64,000 nucleotides of DNA, from positions 37,072,539 to 37,136,538 of the forward strand of contig NC_091198.1 of NCBI RefSeq assembly GCF_040958095.1, read 5' to 3'. Numbering within the stretch: the stretch's first letter is position 1; each line of letters opens with the position of its first letter. The position numbers were made by a program, and so were the translations under genes. The DNA is from Procambarus clarkii. Lineage: Eukaryota > Arthropoda > Malacostraca > Decapoda > Cambaridae. Positions 33,921-46,799 of this stretch are shown piece after piece. The notes beneath the pieces were generated by a model. The model had not been told where the DNA came from and made no database searches. It saw only the letters and a list, made by a program, of their open reading frames with translations.

Positions 33921-34589
33921 CTAGAACTATCTTGAATCTCTAATCTGCAATGAAACAATACATATTATTGCACTTACCAAAACATGGATGAATGTAGAAA
34001 ATACAGAACTATTAGCTGAATATCGAATAAATGGATTTAATCTATTTCACACAGATAGATGTATTAGATATTATATTATATTCCTTTCCTCCCTAGAATC
34101 TGGATGTAGCAGGTGCTCAATTGTCAAAAGTGAAAAATTTGGTTTATTTAACATACACGCCATAGACCGGCTTGGGAAGAAAAGTTCGTAAAACCCAGGG
34201 GCCATAGACCGGCTATGAAAGAAAATTTGAGAAAACCCTGGGGCCATAGAACGGCTATTTAATCCCCTTGAACGGACCTGTGCATGGACCACTGAGGCAT
34301 CGAAAATAAACACGGGCCATAGACCGGCTTGGGATTAAAAAGCTAGGTTAGGCTAGGTAAAAGCTAGGTAAAAAAGAAAGGAGCTAGGTTAGACTATGTA
34401 TGTTTAAATCTCTGATTTAAACAGAGCCAGTGTTCAGTCAAATAACTGAATTTATCAAATCTTATCCTTGTATAATATACAAGCTGATGTGAGATCCCTG
34501 TCTACAGATGGACTGGAACTTCTATCAACTAATCCATACATCAAACCTGTCCCTTACAGCCCACAATCTATCATTAGGAAAACCATGTG

Positions 34590-34905
34590 AGAAATCTTTA
34601 AGGAATTCTGATAAAGAAAGAGATCTAGGGGTGGTTCTAAATAGAAAACTATCACCTGAGGACCACATAAAGAACATTGTGTGAGGAGCCTATGCCATGC
34701 ATTCCAACTTCGGTATTGCTTTTAAATACATGGATGGCGAAATACTGAAGAAATTGTTCACCACTTTTGCTAGTCCAAAGCTAGAATATGCAGCAGTTGT
34801 GGGGTGCACATATTGGGGTGCCGTCACATTTAAACCAACCAAGCCCACAAATACGTCAACATGGACCAGCATTACACAGTCTAACATACTCTGTCAGATG
34901 TAACA
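34590..34905 (+). pseudogene. LINE reverse transcriptase thumb remnant
   Basis: KERDLGVVLNRKLSPEDHIK, then a stop, then NFGIAFKYMDGEILKKLF and PKLEYAAVVGCTYWG (the LEYA..W.P signature of late RT). Repeated at 51860-52171 as part of block X. Confidence 0.65.
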
Positions 34906-35626
34906 ACTAAATTTGTGAATTCAAGACCTAATCTATTGCATAATACAGTGTTAGTACGAGAAAAACATTACTTACATTCGAAGCCGTGTTTTAAAATGGT
35001 GGCGGTCTTGTTGTACTGACGCTCCAAACTGTGTGTTCGTTTGCGTATGATGAACGTGTGACAATTTACTACAACAATTATTTAATTATTCTTATTCTTT
35101 ATTTTACTATTTTTAGGGTACATGAAATTTCCAACTTATTTGCACACAATAATATAATTGCATTGTCATAACCTTTATATATTACGGCAAATACGATGAC
35201 ATGAACGAAGTCAAAGTGAAGTTGAAGTCAAAGTCATTCGCCGAACGTATTAGTCATTTTTTTTCTCCCAAACGATAGGGGATAACAAATCCACAGAGCA
35301 TATAAGTGTACAGTAAAGTCAATTTTATTCAGGAAAGTACATACATAGTTGATTTACAAACATAATGTTGGATTTATAGATAGAGCTAGTGCATACAATA
35401 CCTAAAGCCAATATAGTAGGCATATAGCATTTCAGGCAACCGGGCAGTATATATGGACCCCTTACTCAAATCTCTGAATATGTTAGATATTAAATCCCTG
35501 CACATACTCTCATGTGTATTTTATATATATAAAACGCTGCACTGTAATGTCAATCCTGACCCTAAAAGCTTCCTAGAAGGTTGTAACAGATCCCATGAGC
35601 ACCACACCAGAAACAAATACCTGTAG

Positions 35627-36840
35627 GTGTGTACTGGTGCCTTATAGTGTGTACTCGTACCTTATGGTGTGTACTGGGGCCTTATGGTGTATACTGGTGC
35701 TTTATGGTGTGTACTGGTGCCTTATGGTGTGTTCTAGTGCCTTATGGTGCGTACTGGTGCCGTATGGAGTGTACTGGTGCCTTATGGTGTGTACTGGTGC
35801 ATTATTGTGTGTACTGGTGCCTTATTGTGTACTGGTGCCTTATGGTGTGTACTGGTGCATTATGGTGTATACTGGTGCATTATGGTGTGTACTGGTGCAT
35901 TATGGTGTGTACTGGTGCCTTATGGTGTGTGTTCTGGTGCCTTATGGTGTGTACTGGTGCCATATGATGTGTACTGGTGCATTATGGTGTGTACTGGTGC
36001 CTTATGGTGTGTACTGGTGCCTTATGGCGTGTACTGGTGCCTTATAGTGTGTACTGGTGCATTATGGTGTGTACTGGTGCCTTATGGTGTGTACTTGTAC
36101 CTTATTGTGTATACTGGTGCCTTATGGTGTGTACTGGTTCCTTATGGTGTGTACTGGGGCTTTATTGTGTGTACTGGTGCTTTATGGTGTGTACTGGTGC
36201 CTTATGGTGTGTTCTGGTGCCGTATGGTGCGTACTGGTGCCTTATGGTGTGTACTGGTGTCTTATGGTGTGTAATGGTGCCTTATGGTGTGTACTGGTGC
36301 CTTATGGTATATACTGGTGCCTTATAGTGTGTACTGGTTCCTTATGGTGTGTACTTGGGCCTTATAATGTGTACTGGTGCTTTATGGTGTGTACTGGTGC
36401 CTTATGGTGTGTTCTAGTGCCTTATGGTATGTACTGGTGCCTTATGGTTTGTACTGGTGTCTTATGGTGTGTTCTGGTGCCTTATGGTGTGTACTGGTGC
36501 CTTATGGTATGTACTAGTACCTTATGGTGTGTACTGGTACCTTTTGGTGTGTACTGGTGCCTTATGGTGTGTACTGGTGCCTTATGGTGTGTACTGGTGC
36601 CGTATGGTGTGTACTGGTGCCTTATGGTGTGTACTGGTGCCGTATGGTGTGTACTGGTGCCTTATGGTGTGTACTGGTGCCTTATGGTATGTACTGGTGC
36701 CTTATGGTGTGTACTGGTGCCTTATGGTGTGTTCTGGTGCCTTATGGTGTGTGTTCTGGTGCCTTATGGCGTGTACTGGTGCCTTATAGTGTGTACTGGT
36801 ACCTTATTGTGTGTACTGGTGCATTATGGTGTGTACTGCA
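35627..36840 (+). repeat. 20-bp minisatellite, about 60 units, block X copy 1
   Basis: Unit GTACTGGTGCCTTATGGTGT with frequent single-base variants and a few 22- or 18-base units. Since 60 bases are 20 codons, several frames stay open and give artificial Cys/Tyr/Trp-rich proteins (VYWCLMVCTGAL). It ends in unique sequence at 36840. Confidence 0.95.
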
Positions 36841-37577
36841 CACTTTAGTGCGCGCGGCACTAGCTGGAAAAACAAGGGGGTTGTGCGTGCGGCGTTCTGG
36901 GCGCTCAAGCGTAAACACAAAAAAGTTTATAATCTTTTCACGCTCCTAACGTCAATTCTCGAGCTACGTTTTTCATTTTGGTATCAATGCGTTGGCAATA
37001 AAATTCTCTACACTATCATATGCATAAAATGTCACCGAAGCATTTGGTATCCCACCACGAAGTAAATAAACACGAAGATGACTTGCCGTGACACCCAAAC
37101 AGGAAGTAAATGTTCATACTCTTTCGTTTGTTGCCAGGCTCACAGTCATCCTACAGCGCTCATTTTGATATCACTGAACTCACAATAAAATTCCCCACCC
37201 AGACATATGCCTATCAATGTCTAATTATGGTATCGGGTGACCCGCACGAGTGTGGGAACTGGGCGAAGCGTTAGCCGTGATTTCAGCAGGGACGACACTG
37301 GTGTGATGCAGCTCTTTGAATGTTTATACTTATTTCACTGTCCTGACATTATTTCTGGAGCTACGTATTTCATTTTTATAGCAATGTGTTCGCAATAGAA
37401 AGTTCTATAAGAACATGGGTAGAGTTGGCCAACACAGCGTCAAATAAATTTGCGGCGAATAAAATCTTACGCGTGTTTGTACCCGTGAGCGTCAAAAGTT
37501 TTTACTTTGCTCATGTTTTTCAAGTTTATACTTGTTTCACACCGTTTTTTTTTTTGTATAGTGTTCGGAATAAAATT

Positions 37578-39727
37578 CCCCACAGGATGGGTATGGGGCT
37601 CCAACCACCCATAGAATGGGTATGGGGCTCTAACCACCCATAGAATGGGTATGGGGCTCCAACTACAAATAAAATGGGTATAGGGTCCAATAACACCCAC
37701 TGGATGTGTATTGCGTCCATTGCCGCGCGTCAAGCTCGAAAACCGCAGCATTCATCTCAGAACCATGCCTATTTCACACAGATTCCTTAATAAACGTAAG
37801 AGTTTTATATGTCACAAGAAAGATATAAATATAAGCTTCATTCTAAATACCTTACCATGGGCATATTTAAATTTAAAGCGAAGATACGTGTACTTTTATA
37901 ATAGCCGAGCTTTAACCCCGGACAGATTGATCGACCGAGCAACTCTCTCTCAGAACAATGTTTATTTCACGTGAATTCGTTAATAAACATATATGTTTTA
38001 TATGTCTCAAGAAAGGCAGACATATAAGCTTCACTTTAAACACTTTACCATGGACATATTTAAAGTTCTAATGAAGATACATGTATTTTAAAAATTACGG
38101 AGCTCCCACCCCGTACAGACTGAACGACAGAGCAACTCTCTCAGATCAATGTTTATTTCACGTAAATTCGTTAATAAACACAAATGTTTTATGTCTTAAG
38201 CAAGATAGAAATAAGAGCTTCATTTTAAATACATTATAATAGACATATTTATAGCTCAAGTGAAGATACATATGTTTTTATAGTAGCGCTCAGTAGCTTG
38301 TCGGGCATGGAGTGCAGACGCCTACGCACTTGCCGATATATTGTATAATTAACAAAGATACGCTAATAAAGCCTAAAATCTTATATGCCTCCAGAAAGAT
38401 CGAGATATGAACATTATTATGATTTCACCAAATGAAATATATCATGTTCGAGAACAAAGATATATCAATTTTAAATTAAGTTTCGACTCTTGCTGGGGCG
38501 AGAGAGAGGGAGCGACTCTCGCCCCATCTATTGGAGATTCTGTCCACTAAAGACCCAAAGCAACTCAAACCCTCCTAGCATTATTTAAGTAATGAAGTAA
38601 TATGGTATATTTACTATAATGTGGGTGCTGAATGCAGAACATGAGAAAACATATATTTACTCCAAACTAATATAATTTCATTATGAAATAAGTAAATAAG
38701 TAGCATCAAAGGAAGTCGACAGTCCAAGCGTCAATGTTGTGGAGCGACTTATCCAAGATATATCGTTGTTTGGAAAGTGTTTGTTGGCATATCCAGTTGT
38801 CGCACTTCTCTGCACAAATTATCACAAATTTAAATTATAATGTTAACAAGTAGAATACGTATTTTTAATAAAATCTAACATAACTAGCCAGAAAACATTT
38901 AACATTTATTAAAAAAATATATGTTTGGAAGTTAAATCGACTTCATAGGACAATTGTTTTGTTATATCAACCAATATATCTTTGTTATATTGTTTTTGTT
39001 ATATCAACCAATCCTTGTAAAAATTTATTGTATGTATGTACCTTACCTAAATAAAATTGTATTGTATTGTATTGTATATATACTCGTTATTCGTTGACAT
39101 GCGTTCGCTACTTAAACTACCATGTACTGTACTTATGTAAAATCTCCCATGTCTCTTCGCTCATCTCACCGAACCCTACAGGCTCTTTGATATATTGTTT
39201 AATTAATTGAGCTTCACAAATAAAGCTTATAATTGTATATGTTATCAAAAAGGCAGAGCTTATTTTAGTTCATTTATTATGCACCCCATACCCATCCTAT
39301 GAGCGATAGTGGAGTGTTACAGAGGCACATAATGGGCTCAGGGACTGAGCCCCACAATTCATATAGCCAAGGAAGTTATAATCTTGATAAGCTAGTTACA
39401 AAAGTCAATGCACATTGTCACATCAACAATGGGCTCGAGTCCGACCACAAGTACAGTTTATAATTTAAGCAACTGACATATATGGAGGGCTAGTGTCACA
39501 ATTGATATGTTTATCCTACACATAACCCCCTCTCCCCCATCCAATGGGCAGCGGTGGATAGGTTACAATCAAGTCGTTTTTTGCGTTTTATTCAGAGATT
39601 AGATCTTATTGGGTGAGGAAAGATATTCATATTTTAAAGAAGGCTTCTTGGCTGATGCTCTCCATTGATGGAAAATATACAACCTTTTGAAAATCAATGT
39701 TAGTTTGATCTAGATATTGTAATTAAC
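37578..39727 (+). repeat. Block Y, left inverted arm
   Basis: Reverse complement of 47697-50018, differing by a few indels and substitutions. No coding content is convincing. The 87-residue frame at 37711-37974 exists in both arms but has no recognised domain. Contains an ATTGT pentamer run near 39060 and the dispersed 'gaactgaaccc' repeat at 39260-39480. Confidence 0.9.
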
Positions 39728-40099
39728 AAAAGTATTTATGTCATCTGAAAGGTAGAAATATAGGCTACATTTAAAATCCTTTGTCATAAATATAACTGAA
39801 GTGAAAACGAAGATATATGCGTTTTGATAGTTACTTGATGGCTAGCTCTGAGAGTGTGAAGCCCTGCACACCAGCCAATAAATTGTATAATTAGTTTCCA
39901 TATATTTTAATTAATCTTAAAAATCTATATGTCAGAAGAAAGGAAGATGTAGCCGTTAATGTGACAACATTTAAAAATATATATATCTTAAGTTAAATAA
40001 ATAATACCACCTTATTGCCGGTGTCCGGACACATGAAAATTACCTAGGTATCAGTATCCAGCCAGGCGGGGATCACAGGCTGCACAATACTGATAAATT

Positions 40100-40345
40100 A
40101 TGTAATGCACTACTTGTGGTCCATCTCGAACCCATTTATGATGTGACGACTTATAGTGAATTTTGTAACTAGCTCATCAAGATTGTAACTTGCTTAGCTA
40201 AATGAATTGTGGGGGTTCGGTCCATTCATTTTCTTTCTTTATTATGCACCCCATAATACCCATCCCGTGGGCGGTGATGTAAAGGATTACAGAGGCACAT
40301 AATCGGTTCAGGAACTGAACCCTCTAGTTCGTTTAGCTAAGCAAA
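40100..40345 (-). repeat. Dispersed non-coding repeat ('cccattatgtgcctctgtaa')
   Basis: A ~190-base sequence with 'ctcatcaagattgtaacttg' and 'gatgggtatggggtgcataa', found in both orientations at 39260-39480, 40100-40345, 47455-47590, 47930-48170 and 56310-56500. Probably a LINE 3' end or SINE body; no coding part seen. Confidence 0.65.
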
Positions 40346-40570
40346 TAACAATTTTTTGACGCTAGTTACAAAATTATTAATGTACACATACTTATGCATA
40401 CATGTACATATTCATACGTATACATATATACATACACATACATATTTAATCACCACCACAAATACACACATCAGTAATCTTTTGTGTCACAAGTGATTCA
40501 ACAAGAGGCTCACAACAGTCACTATACAAGGCACTTTACATTTATGGTGAGTCACACAGTTACTAGTCTT

Positions 40571-41412
40571 GCTCCACACCCACCCAACTGGGCGGCAGCT
40601 TTACAGTCATGTGCTCCACACCCACCCAACTGGGCGGCAGCTTTACAGTCATGTGCTGCACACCCACCCAACTGGGCGGCAGCTTTACAGTCATGTGCTC
40701 CACACCCACCCAACTGGGCGGCAGCTTTACAGTCATGTGCTGCACACCCACCCAACTGGGCGGCAGCTTTACAGTCATGTGCTCCACACTCTCCCAACTG
40801 GGCGGCAGCTTTACAGTCATGTGCTCCACACCCACCCAACTGGGCGGCAGCTTTACAGTCATGTGCTCCACACCCACCCAACTGGGCAGCAGCTTTACAG
40901 TCATGTGCTGCACACCCACCCAACTGGGCGGCAGCTTTACAGTCATGTGCTGCACACCCACCCAACTGGGCGGCAGCTTTACAGTCATGTGCTCCACACC
41001 CACCCAACTGGGCGGCAGCTTTACAGTCATGTGCTCCACACCCACCCAACTGGGCGGCAGCTTTACAGTCATGTGCTCCACACCCACCCAACTGGGCGGC
41101 AGCTTTACAGTCATGTGCTCCACACCCACCCAACTGGGCGGCTGCTTTACAGTCATGTGCTCCACACCCACCCAACTGGGCGGCAGCTTTACAGTCATGT
41201 GCTCCACACCCACCCAACTGGGCGGCAGCTTTACAGTCATGTGCTCCACACCCACCCAACTGGGCGGCAGCTTTACAGTCATGTGCTCCACACCCACCCA
41301 ACTGGGCGGCAGCTTTACAGTCATGTGCTCCACACCCACCCAACTGGGCGGCAGCTTTACAGTCATGTGCTCCACACCCACCCAACTGGGCGGCAGCTTT
41401 ACAGTCATGTGT
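40571..41412 (+). repeat. 42-bp minisatellite, 20 units
   Basis: Unit GCTCCACACCCACCCAACTG followed by GGCGGCAGCTTTACAGTCATGT. Being 14 codons long and nearly invariant, it keeps five reading frames open over ~840 bases (for example repeated PHPPNWAAALQSCA). None has flanking domain support. It directly follows the stop of the minus-strand LINE at 41418, so it sits in that element's 3' region. Confidence 0.95.
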
Positions 41413-41417
41413 ATGCA

Positions 41418-41742
41418 TTACCTACAGTAAGCAAATTTTGGATACTTCGCTAAGATTTCGGGCAGCACATCATTATGAATGAAGTACTTACACATTTCAT
41501 GGGCACTATTGATGTTGTTATCTTTAAATTTCGCGATTTTTCACATTCCATTATATAATGACGCAAAGTATGCGAATAGTTCTGCTGACAGAGTTTACAT
41601 TTAGTCAAATCTACATCATCAGATGTTACAAACTCCCAGAGGTACTTGTAGCTGAGCCTAAACCTAGCAGTGGTAACATCTAGAAGTCTGCTAACATTAT
41701 TGGATGACCCATAGACGAGCGATTCATCAAAGTTTATACAAT
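41418..41742 (-). pseudogene. Jockey-like LINE ORF2 C-terminus
   Basis: Minus strand: VTTARFRLSYKYLWEFV, then the Cys/His cluster CKLCQQNYSHTLRHYIMEC, a frameshift, then NSAHEMCKYFIHNDVLPEIL and stop. This is the C-terminal zinc-binding region typical of jockey-clade ORF2; the RT is missing. Confidence 0.7.
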
Positions 41743-42150
41743 ATTGTGAAATTGAGAGTCAGTGTAGTAACAAATCGGTAAATCATAAATATTGTAAGTT
41801 AAGAATCTGATGCATGTGTGTGTGTTTGGGGGGGGGGGGCGGGGGTTATACCCTTGGTAAGCGAGAGTGGAAAGTAACCTTAGACGTACTGCGGTCAATG
41901 TGGGGGGGGGGGGGAGGGGGAGGGAGGGTGGGAGAGTCAAATCCACCCTCCAACATCTGGGCATAGTACCAGCAGCCTCCACAACACTCCATCAGCCTCC
42001 AACTGAAGCTTGTAGATGCTTCATCTAACCTCACTTATGTCACACATTAACCTACAGTTCCTGTGATATTTAAACTCCTCATCACAGTGGCGTCTCACCA
42101 ATATAAACTGTATTGGATTTTGTCCCGAAATAGCTATATGCTGACTGGAC
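41743..42150. other. No gene; two G runs
   Basis: G-runs of 12 or more at 41827-41838 and 41901-41912 (the latter continuing as G-rich to 41935). The remainder is unassigned. Confidence 0.5.
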
Positions 42151-42855
42151 GTGTATGAATGTATGTATGTATGTATGTATGTATGTATGTATGTATGTAT
42201 GTATGCATGTATGTATGTATGTATGTATGTATGTATGTATGTATGTATGTATGTATGCATGTATGTATGTATGTATGTATGTATGTATGTATGTATGTAT
42301 GTATGTATGTATGTATGCATGTATGTATGTATGATGTATGTATGTATGTATGTATGTATGCATGCATGTATGTATGTATGTATGTATGTATGTATGTATG
42401 TATGTATGTATGTATGCATGTATGTATGTATGTATGTATGTATGTATGTATGTATGTATGTATGTATGTATGTATGTATGTATGTATGTATGTATGTATG
42501 TATGCATGTATGTATGTATGATGTATGTATGTATGTATGTATGTATGCATGCATGTATGAATGGATAGATGGATGGATGTATGTATGTACGCATGCATGC
42601 ATGTATGTATGTATGTATGTATGTATGTATGTATGTATGTATGTATGTATGTATGTATGTATGTATGTATGTATGTATGTATGTATGCATGCATGTATGT
42701 ATGTATGTATGGATAGATGGATGGATGTATGTATGTACGCATGCATGCATGTATGTATGTATGTATGTAATGTATGTATGTATGTATGTATTTATATACG
42801 CATGTATATACGCATGTATTTATATACGCATGTATGTATGTATGTATGTACTCAC
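42151..42855 (+). repeat. (ATGT)n tetranucleotide repeat, ~0.7 kb
   Basis: ATGT units interspersed with ATGC and GGAT variants. A block around 42550-42610 is repeated at 42705-42760, indicating unit-block duplication. All long frames over it are artefacts. Confidence 0.95.
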
Positions 42856-42951
42856 TTAATTGTACTCACCTAATTGTGCTTGCGGGGTTGAGCTTTGGCT
42901 CTTTGGTCCCGCCTCTCAACTGTCAATCAACTGGTGTACAGATTCCTGAGC

Positions 42952-43575
42952 CTACTGGGCTCTATCATATCTACATTTGAAACTGTGTATGGAGTCAGCC
43001 TCCACCACATCACTTCCTAGTGCATTCCATTTATTAACTACTCTGACACTGAAAAAATTCTTTCTAACGTCTCTGTGGCTCATCTGGGTACTAAGTTTCC
43101 ACCTGTGTCCCCTTGTTCGTGTCCCACCCGTGCTGAAGAGTTTGTCTTTGTCCACCCTGTCAATTCCCCTGAGAATTTTGTAGGTGGTTATCATGTCTCC
43201 CCTTACTCTTCTGTTTTCCAGGGATGTGAGGTTCAGCTCCTTTAGCCTTTCCTCGTAGCTCAATCCTCTCAGTTCCGGGAGGAGCCTGGTGGCATACCGC
43301 TGAATCTTCTCTAACTTTGTCTTGTGTTTAACTAGGTATGGACTCCAGGCTGGAGCTGCATACTCCAGGATTGGTCTTACATAAGTGGTATACAGGGTTC
43401 TGAAAGATTCCTTACACAAGTTTCTGAAGGCAGTTCTTATGTTGGCCAGTCTAGCATATGCCGCTGATGATATTCTTTTTATGTGGGCCTCTGGGGACAG
43501 GTTCGGTGTGATATCAACCCCCAGATCCTTCTCTCTATTTGATTCTTGCAGGATTTCCCCTCCCTGTGAGGTACG
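42952..43575 (-). pseudogene. LINE RT thumb and C-terminal domain
   Basis: EKDLGVDITPNLSPEAHIKR, RPILEYAAPAWSPYLVKHK, LSYEERLKELNLTSLENRR and the C-terminal SVRVVNKWNALGSDVVEADS are standard late segments of invertebrate LINE ORF2. The frame is open through this part, ending at 42952. Upstream it runs directly into the deletion junction. Confidence 0.8.
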
Positions 43576-44788
43576 ATCTACCATCTCTGAACCCATGTTG
43601 GTGGTGCGTTACAAAGTTATTTCCCTCCAGATGCTCTACGAGCCTATTCCTCACGATCTTCTCCAGCACCTTGCATGGTATACAAGTTAAGGAAACTGGC
43701 CTGTAATTCAGTGCCTCTGGCCTGTCACCCTTTTTGTATATTGGGACCACGTTAGCTGTCTTCCAACTTTCTGGTAAGTCTCCTGTTTCCAGTGACCTGT
43801 TATACACCATAGAGAGTGGCACACTTAGTGCTTCTGCACCTTCCTTTAGTATCCATGGTGAGATTCTATCAGGCCCAACAGCCTTTGTCACATCAAGCAG
43901 ACACCTTTTAACCTCATCACTGGTGAGGTCAAATTCCTCCAAGGCTGCTTGGTTTGCCGCCTCCTCATTTAGTGCAGGGGCTTCTCCTTGTTCTATTGTG
44001 AAGACCTCCTGGAATCTCTTGTTGAGTTCTTCACACACCTCCTTGTCATTCTCTGTGTATCTGTTCTCCCCTTTCCGCAGCTTCATCACTTGTTCCTTCA
44101 CTGCTGTTTTCCTCCTGATATGGCTGTGGAGCAGCTTTGGTTGGGTCTTGGCTTTACTCGCGATGTCATTTTCAAACTGTCTCTCTGCTTCCCTCCTCAC
44201 TCTGATGTACTCATTTCTGGCCCTCTGGTATCTCTCCCTGCTCTCTGGTGTTCTGTTATTTCTGTAGTTTCTCCATGTTCTTTTGCTCAGTTGTTTCGCT
44301 ACCTTACATTCCTGGTTGAACCATGGGTTTTTCTGTTGTTTTTCGTTTTTCTCCTTTTGGACGGGGATAAACCTGTCTGCAGCTTCCTGGCACTTTTGGG
44401 TGACAATATTCATCATGACCTGCACATTCTTGTCTTTAAGTTCTGTTTCCCATGGTATTCCCCTGAGGAAGTTTCTCATCTCGTCATATTTTCCTCTTCG
44501 GTAATTCAGTCTTTTCCCCTCCACTCCCATCCTTGGATAGGTTATCCCTACCTCCACCAAGTACTCAAAGGTCAGTACACTGTGGTCACTCATTCCTATG
44601 GGAGCTTCAACTTTGACTTCCCTTATTTCTGACTCATTCAGGGTGAATATTAAGTCGAGTCTAGCTGGTTCATCATTGCCTCTCATTCTTGTGGGTTCCT
44701 TGACATGCTGGCTCAGAAAATTCCTTGTTGCCACTTCCAAGAGTTTAGCTCGCCACGTATCTGCACCACCATGTGGGTCCCCATTCTC
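43575..44788 (-). pseudogene. LINE endonuclease end and early RT
   Basis: DEPARLDLIFTLNE and GMSDHSVLTFEY are the C-terminal catalytic motifs (including the SDH histidine) of an APE-type endonuclease. A basic linker follows, then early RT motifs: VGPDRISPWILKEG, ESWKTANVVPIYKKGDR, NYRPVSLTCIPCKVLEK and HQHGFRDGRS. Immediately after, sequence jumps to the thumb, so motifs A-C, including the FADD/YADD box, are absent. It is non-autonomous and its N-terminus is cut by (ATGT)n. Confidence 0.8.
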
Positions 44789-44789
44789 C

Positions 44790-44973
44790 CATGTATGTAT
44801 GTATGTATGCATGTATGTATGTATGTATGTATGTATGTATGTATGTATGTATGTATGTATGTATGTATGTATGTATGTATGTATGTATGCATGTATGTAT
44901 GTATGTATGTATGTATGTATGTATGTATGTATGTATGTATGGATGGATGGATGGATGTACGCATGCATGTATG

Positions 44974-45009
<36 letters not shown>

Positions 45010-45201
45010 TGTATGTATGTATGTATGTATGTATGTATGTATGTATGTATGTATGTATGTATGGATGTATGTATGTACGCATGTATGTATGTATGTATGT
45101 ACGTATGTATGTGCGTATGTATGTATGTATGTATGTATGTATGTATGTATGTATGTATGTATGTATGTATGTATGTATGTATGTATGTATGTATGTATGT
45201 A
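44790..45201 (+). repeat. (ATGT)n tetranucleotide repeat, right of the LINE
   Basis: Same composition as 42151-42855, including GGATGGAT and ACGC variants. Probably the other half of one tract split by the LINE. Confidence 0.9.
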
Positions 45202-45224
45202 TTCCCAATCACGTTAAAGACTCC

Positions 45225-46756
45225 CCCTCTATCATCCAGTTTAAGAGAAAACAACTATGTACTAAATAATCGACTCCTTGTAACTTTAATTATGCTGACC
45301 TTCCTGTCTGTATTCAGACTGAGCCTACCATCATTAGAGGTGATTATAACGGTAGACATAGGAATATTGGTAATTCGCAGTTCAGTAATCGTAACGGCAA
45401 CCAACTGGTGTCACTATTAGGTAGTCACGATGATGCACAGATTGTGGGTGACCTTGAACCGACGAATATCTACGGAGGTATTCTTGGTCTATGTCTCGGT
45501 TTCAACGTCTCCCACACCGTGTGCGCCTCGTCAATAGTGCCAGTTATGGCGTCTGATCATCTGGCCATATTAGCCACTGTAAACATTGGCAGCTCTATCC
45601 TCCCTGGTGGAGTATTCAAGCGGAAGAGGCTGGCTGTGCCCATCGATCAACGAGACAATCTTGTTGCTCATGTGTCAGATTGGTGCAGTTCATCTGAGCC
45701 TTCATCAGTTGAAGATTTTAACAATGAGCTCACAGGTACTATCGAACAGTTTATAGAATCACTTGATTCATCGTCCAGGCCACGTAACCCAAATTACACT
45801 GGTCATAGCACTTATGTTTATTATAATGATTCTAAATTGCAGACACTAAAACGCACTGCCAGAATAATTGGACTAGCTTGTAGAAGGACCCGCACTGCTG
45901 AAATGCTTCGGCTCTTTCAAGCGGCTCTGGCTAAGGCCAGGGAACGTATGGTGGAGCTGAGGCAGACAGACTGGGAAACTTTTGTCCGTGGTCTCAATTC
46001 TCACACGCCACTAAGTCGGGCATGGAAGGATATCAACAAGATCAAAGGGAAAAATGCTGCAGAGATCTCGTACCCTAATCCTCTGCACAGAGCAAATGAG
46101 CTTGTTGGTGCTTGGGCCACGACTTCCAGCTTTGACAGTCTTCCTCTACCCTCACAGAATGAATTAAATGATAGATATACTGATAGGGCAAGGTTCCTTG
46201 ACTTCATGCGTCATCAAGAGGATGACTGTGACATGCTTTTACTGAATACGAACTAGATTCTGCTCTACATCAAGGCAAAGCTACATCACCCGGGGAGGAT
46301 GGAGTTACTGACGGCATACTGCATATGCTTCTGCTAGTTCCAGGGAATACCTTTCTTCAATTGTATAATATGTGCTATGTAACTGGGGAGCTTCCTAAGT
46401 CATGGACCAACAGTGTTATTATTCCCATTCCTAAACCTCACCAGCCGAGTGCTTTTCGCCCAATCTCCCTCACTAGTTGTCTCTATAAGTGTCTTGAGAG
46501 GATGGTTCTCAACCGTCTCCTTTACAAAATTATTAATATGTTGTCTCCCCAGATATATGGCTTTATGCATGGAAAGAGTGTACATCACTGTATTACCACA
46601 TTCCTCACCCTGCATACTGATAGGTCATATACCACTTTTCTAGATCTTAAGTCAGCCTTTGACATTGCTAACCCACACGTCATTCTGAGAGAACTTGCTA
46701 AAATGAATGTTGGAATGTTAATGTTAAAAATTGTTCAAACTGAAATAAATATATAA
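45225..46756 (+). pseudogene. Jockey-like LINE ORF2 fragment: endonuclease end to RT motif A
   Basis: IIRGDYNGRHRN and PVMASDHLAILATV are late APE-endonuclease motifs. They are followed by a long linker and, after a frameshift near 46240, by early RT: GKATSPGEDGVTDGIL, FRPISLTSCLYKCLERMVLN, GFMHGKSVHHCITTF and motif A FLDLKSAFD with the first catalytic Asp. It stops at 46756, before motifs B and C. Both ends are truncated. It may be the same family as the C-terminal fragment at 41418-41742, but the parts do not overlap, so this is not shown. Confidence 0.75.
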
Positions 46757-46799
46757 CACTGTACGGTACAGTTGTGTTTAATTATGTTTTGGGATTCCT

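Larger units (their letters stand above)
33574..37584 (+). repeat. Block X, first copy (direct duplicate of 50735-54872)
   Basis: About 4.0 kb almost identical to 50735-54872 in the same orientation, starting at 'gattctagggaggaaaggaa' in both. It includes a candidate exon, LINE RT scraps and the 20-bp minisatellite. Its right end overlaps the start of inverted block Y at 37578-37584. Confidence 0.9.
42856..44788 (-). mobile_element. Internally deleted LINE inserted in (ATGT)n
   Basis: Minus-strand LINE from the endonuclease C-terminus (44788) to a 3' end with repeated 'aattaggtgagtac'-like tail (42860), flanked on both sides by the same tetranucleotide repeat. The RT centre is deleted near 43575. 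Confidence 0.8.

Noticed and set aside
34990..35320. Promoter and first exon at 'aaaatggcggcggtc'
   Set aside because: The ATGGCGGCGGTCTTGTTGTAC frame stops after seven codons; no core promoter or donor nearby.
35595..36848. Cys/Tyr/Trp-rich frames of up to 263 residues
   Set aside because: Artefact of the 20-bp minisatellite; overlapping open frames on the same strand carry the same repeated peptide.
37711..37974. Host gene encoding an 87-residue protein, seen twice
   Set aside because: Present in both Y arms only because the arms are duplicates; AT-rich, no domain, no splice context.
40571..41412. CRISPR-like array
   Set aside because: Tandem repeat without spacers, in a eukaryotic genome.
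40484..41482. 332-residue repeat protein
   Set aside because: The 42-bp unit is a multiple of three, so five frames stay open by default. Flanking residues show no signal peptide or domain.
42021..42873. Poly-(CMYV) and poly-(HTYI) frames on both strands
   Set aside because: Translation of (ATGT)n; not proteins.
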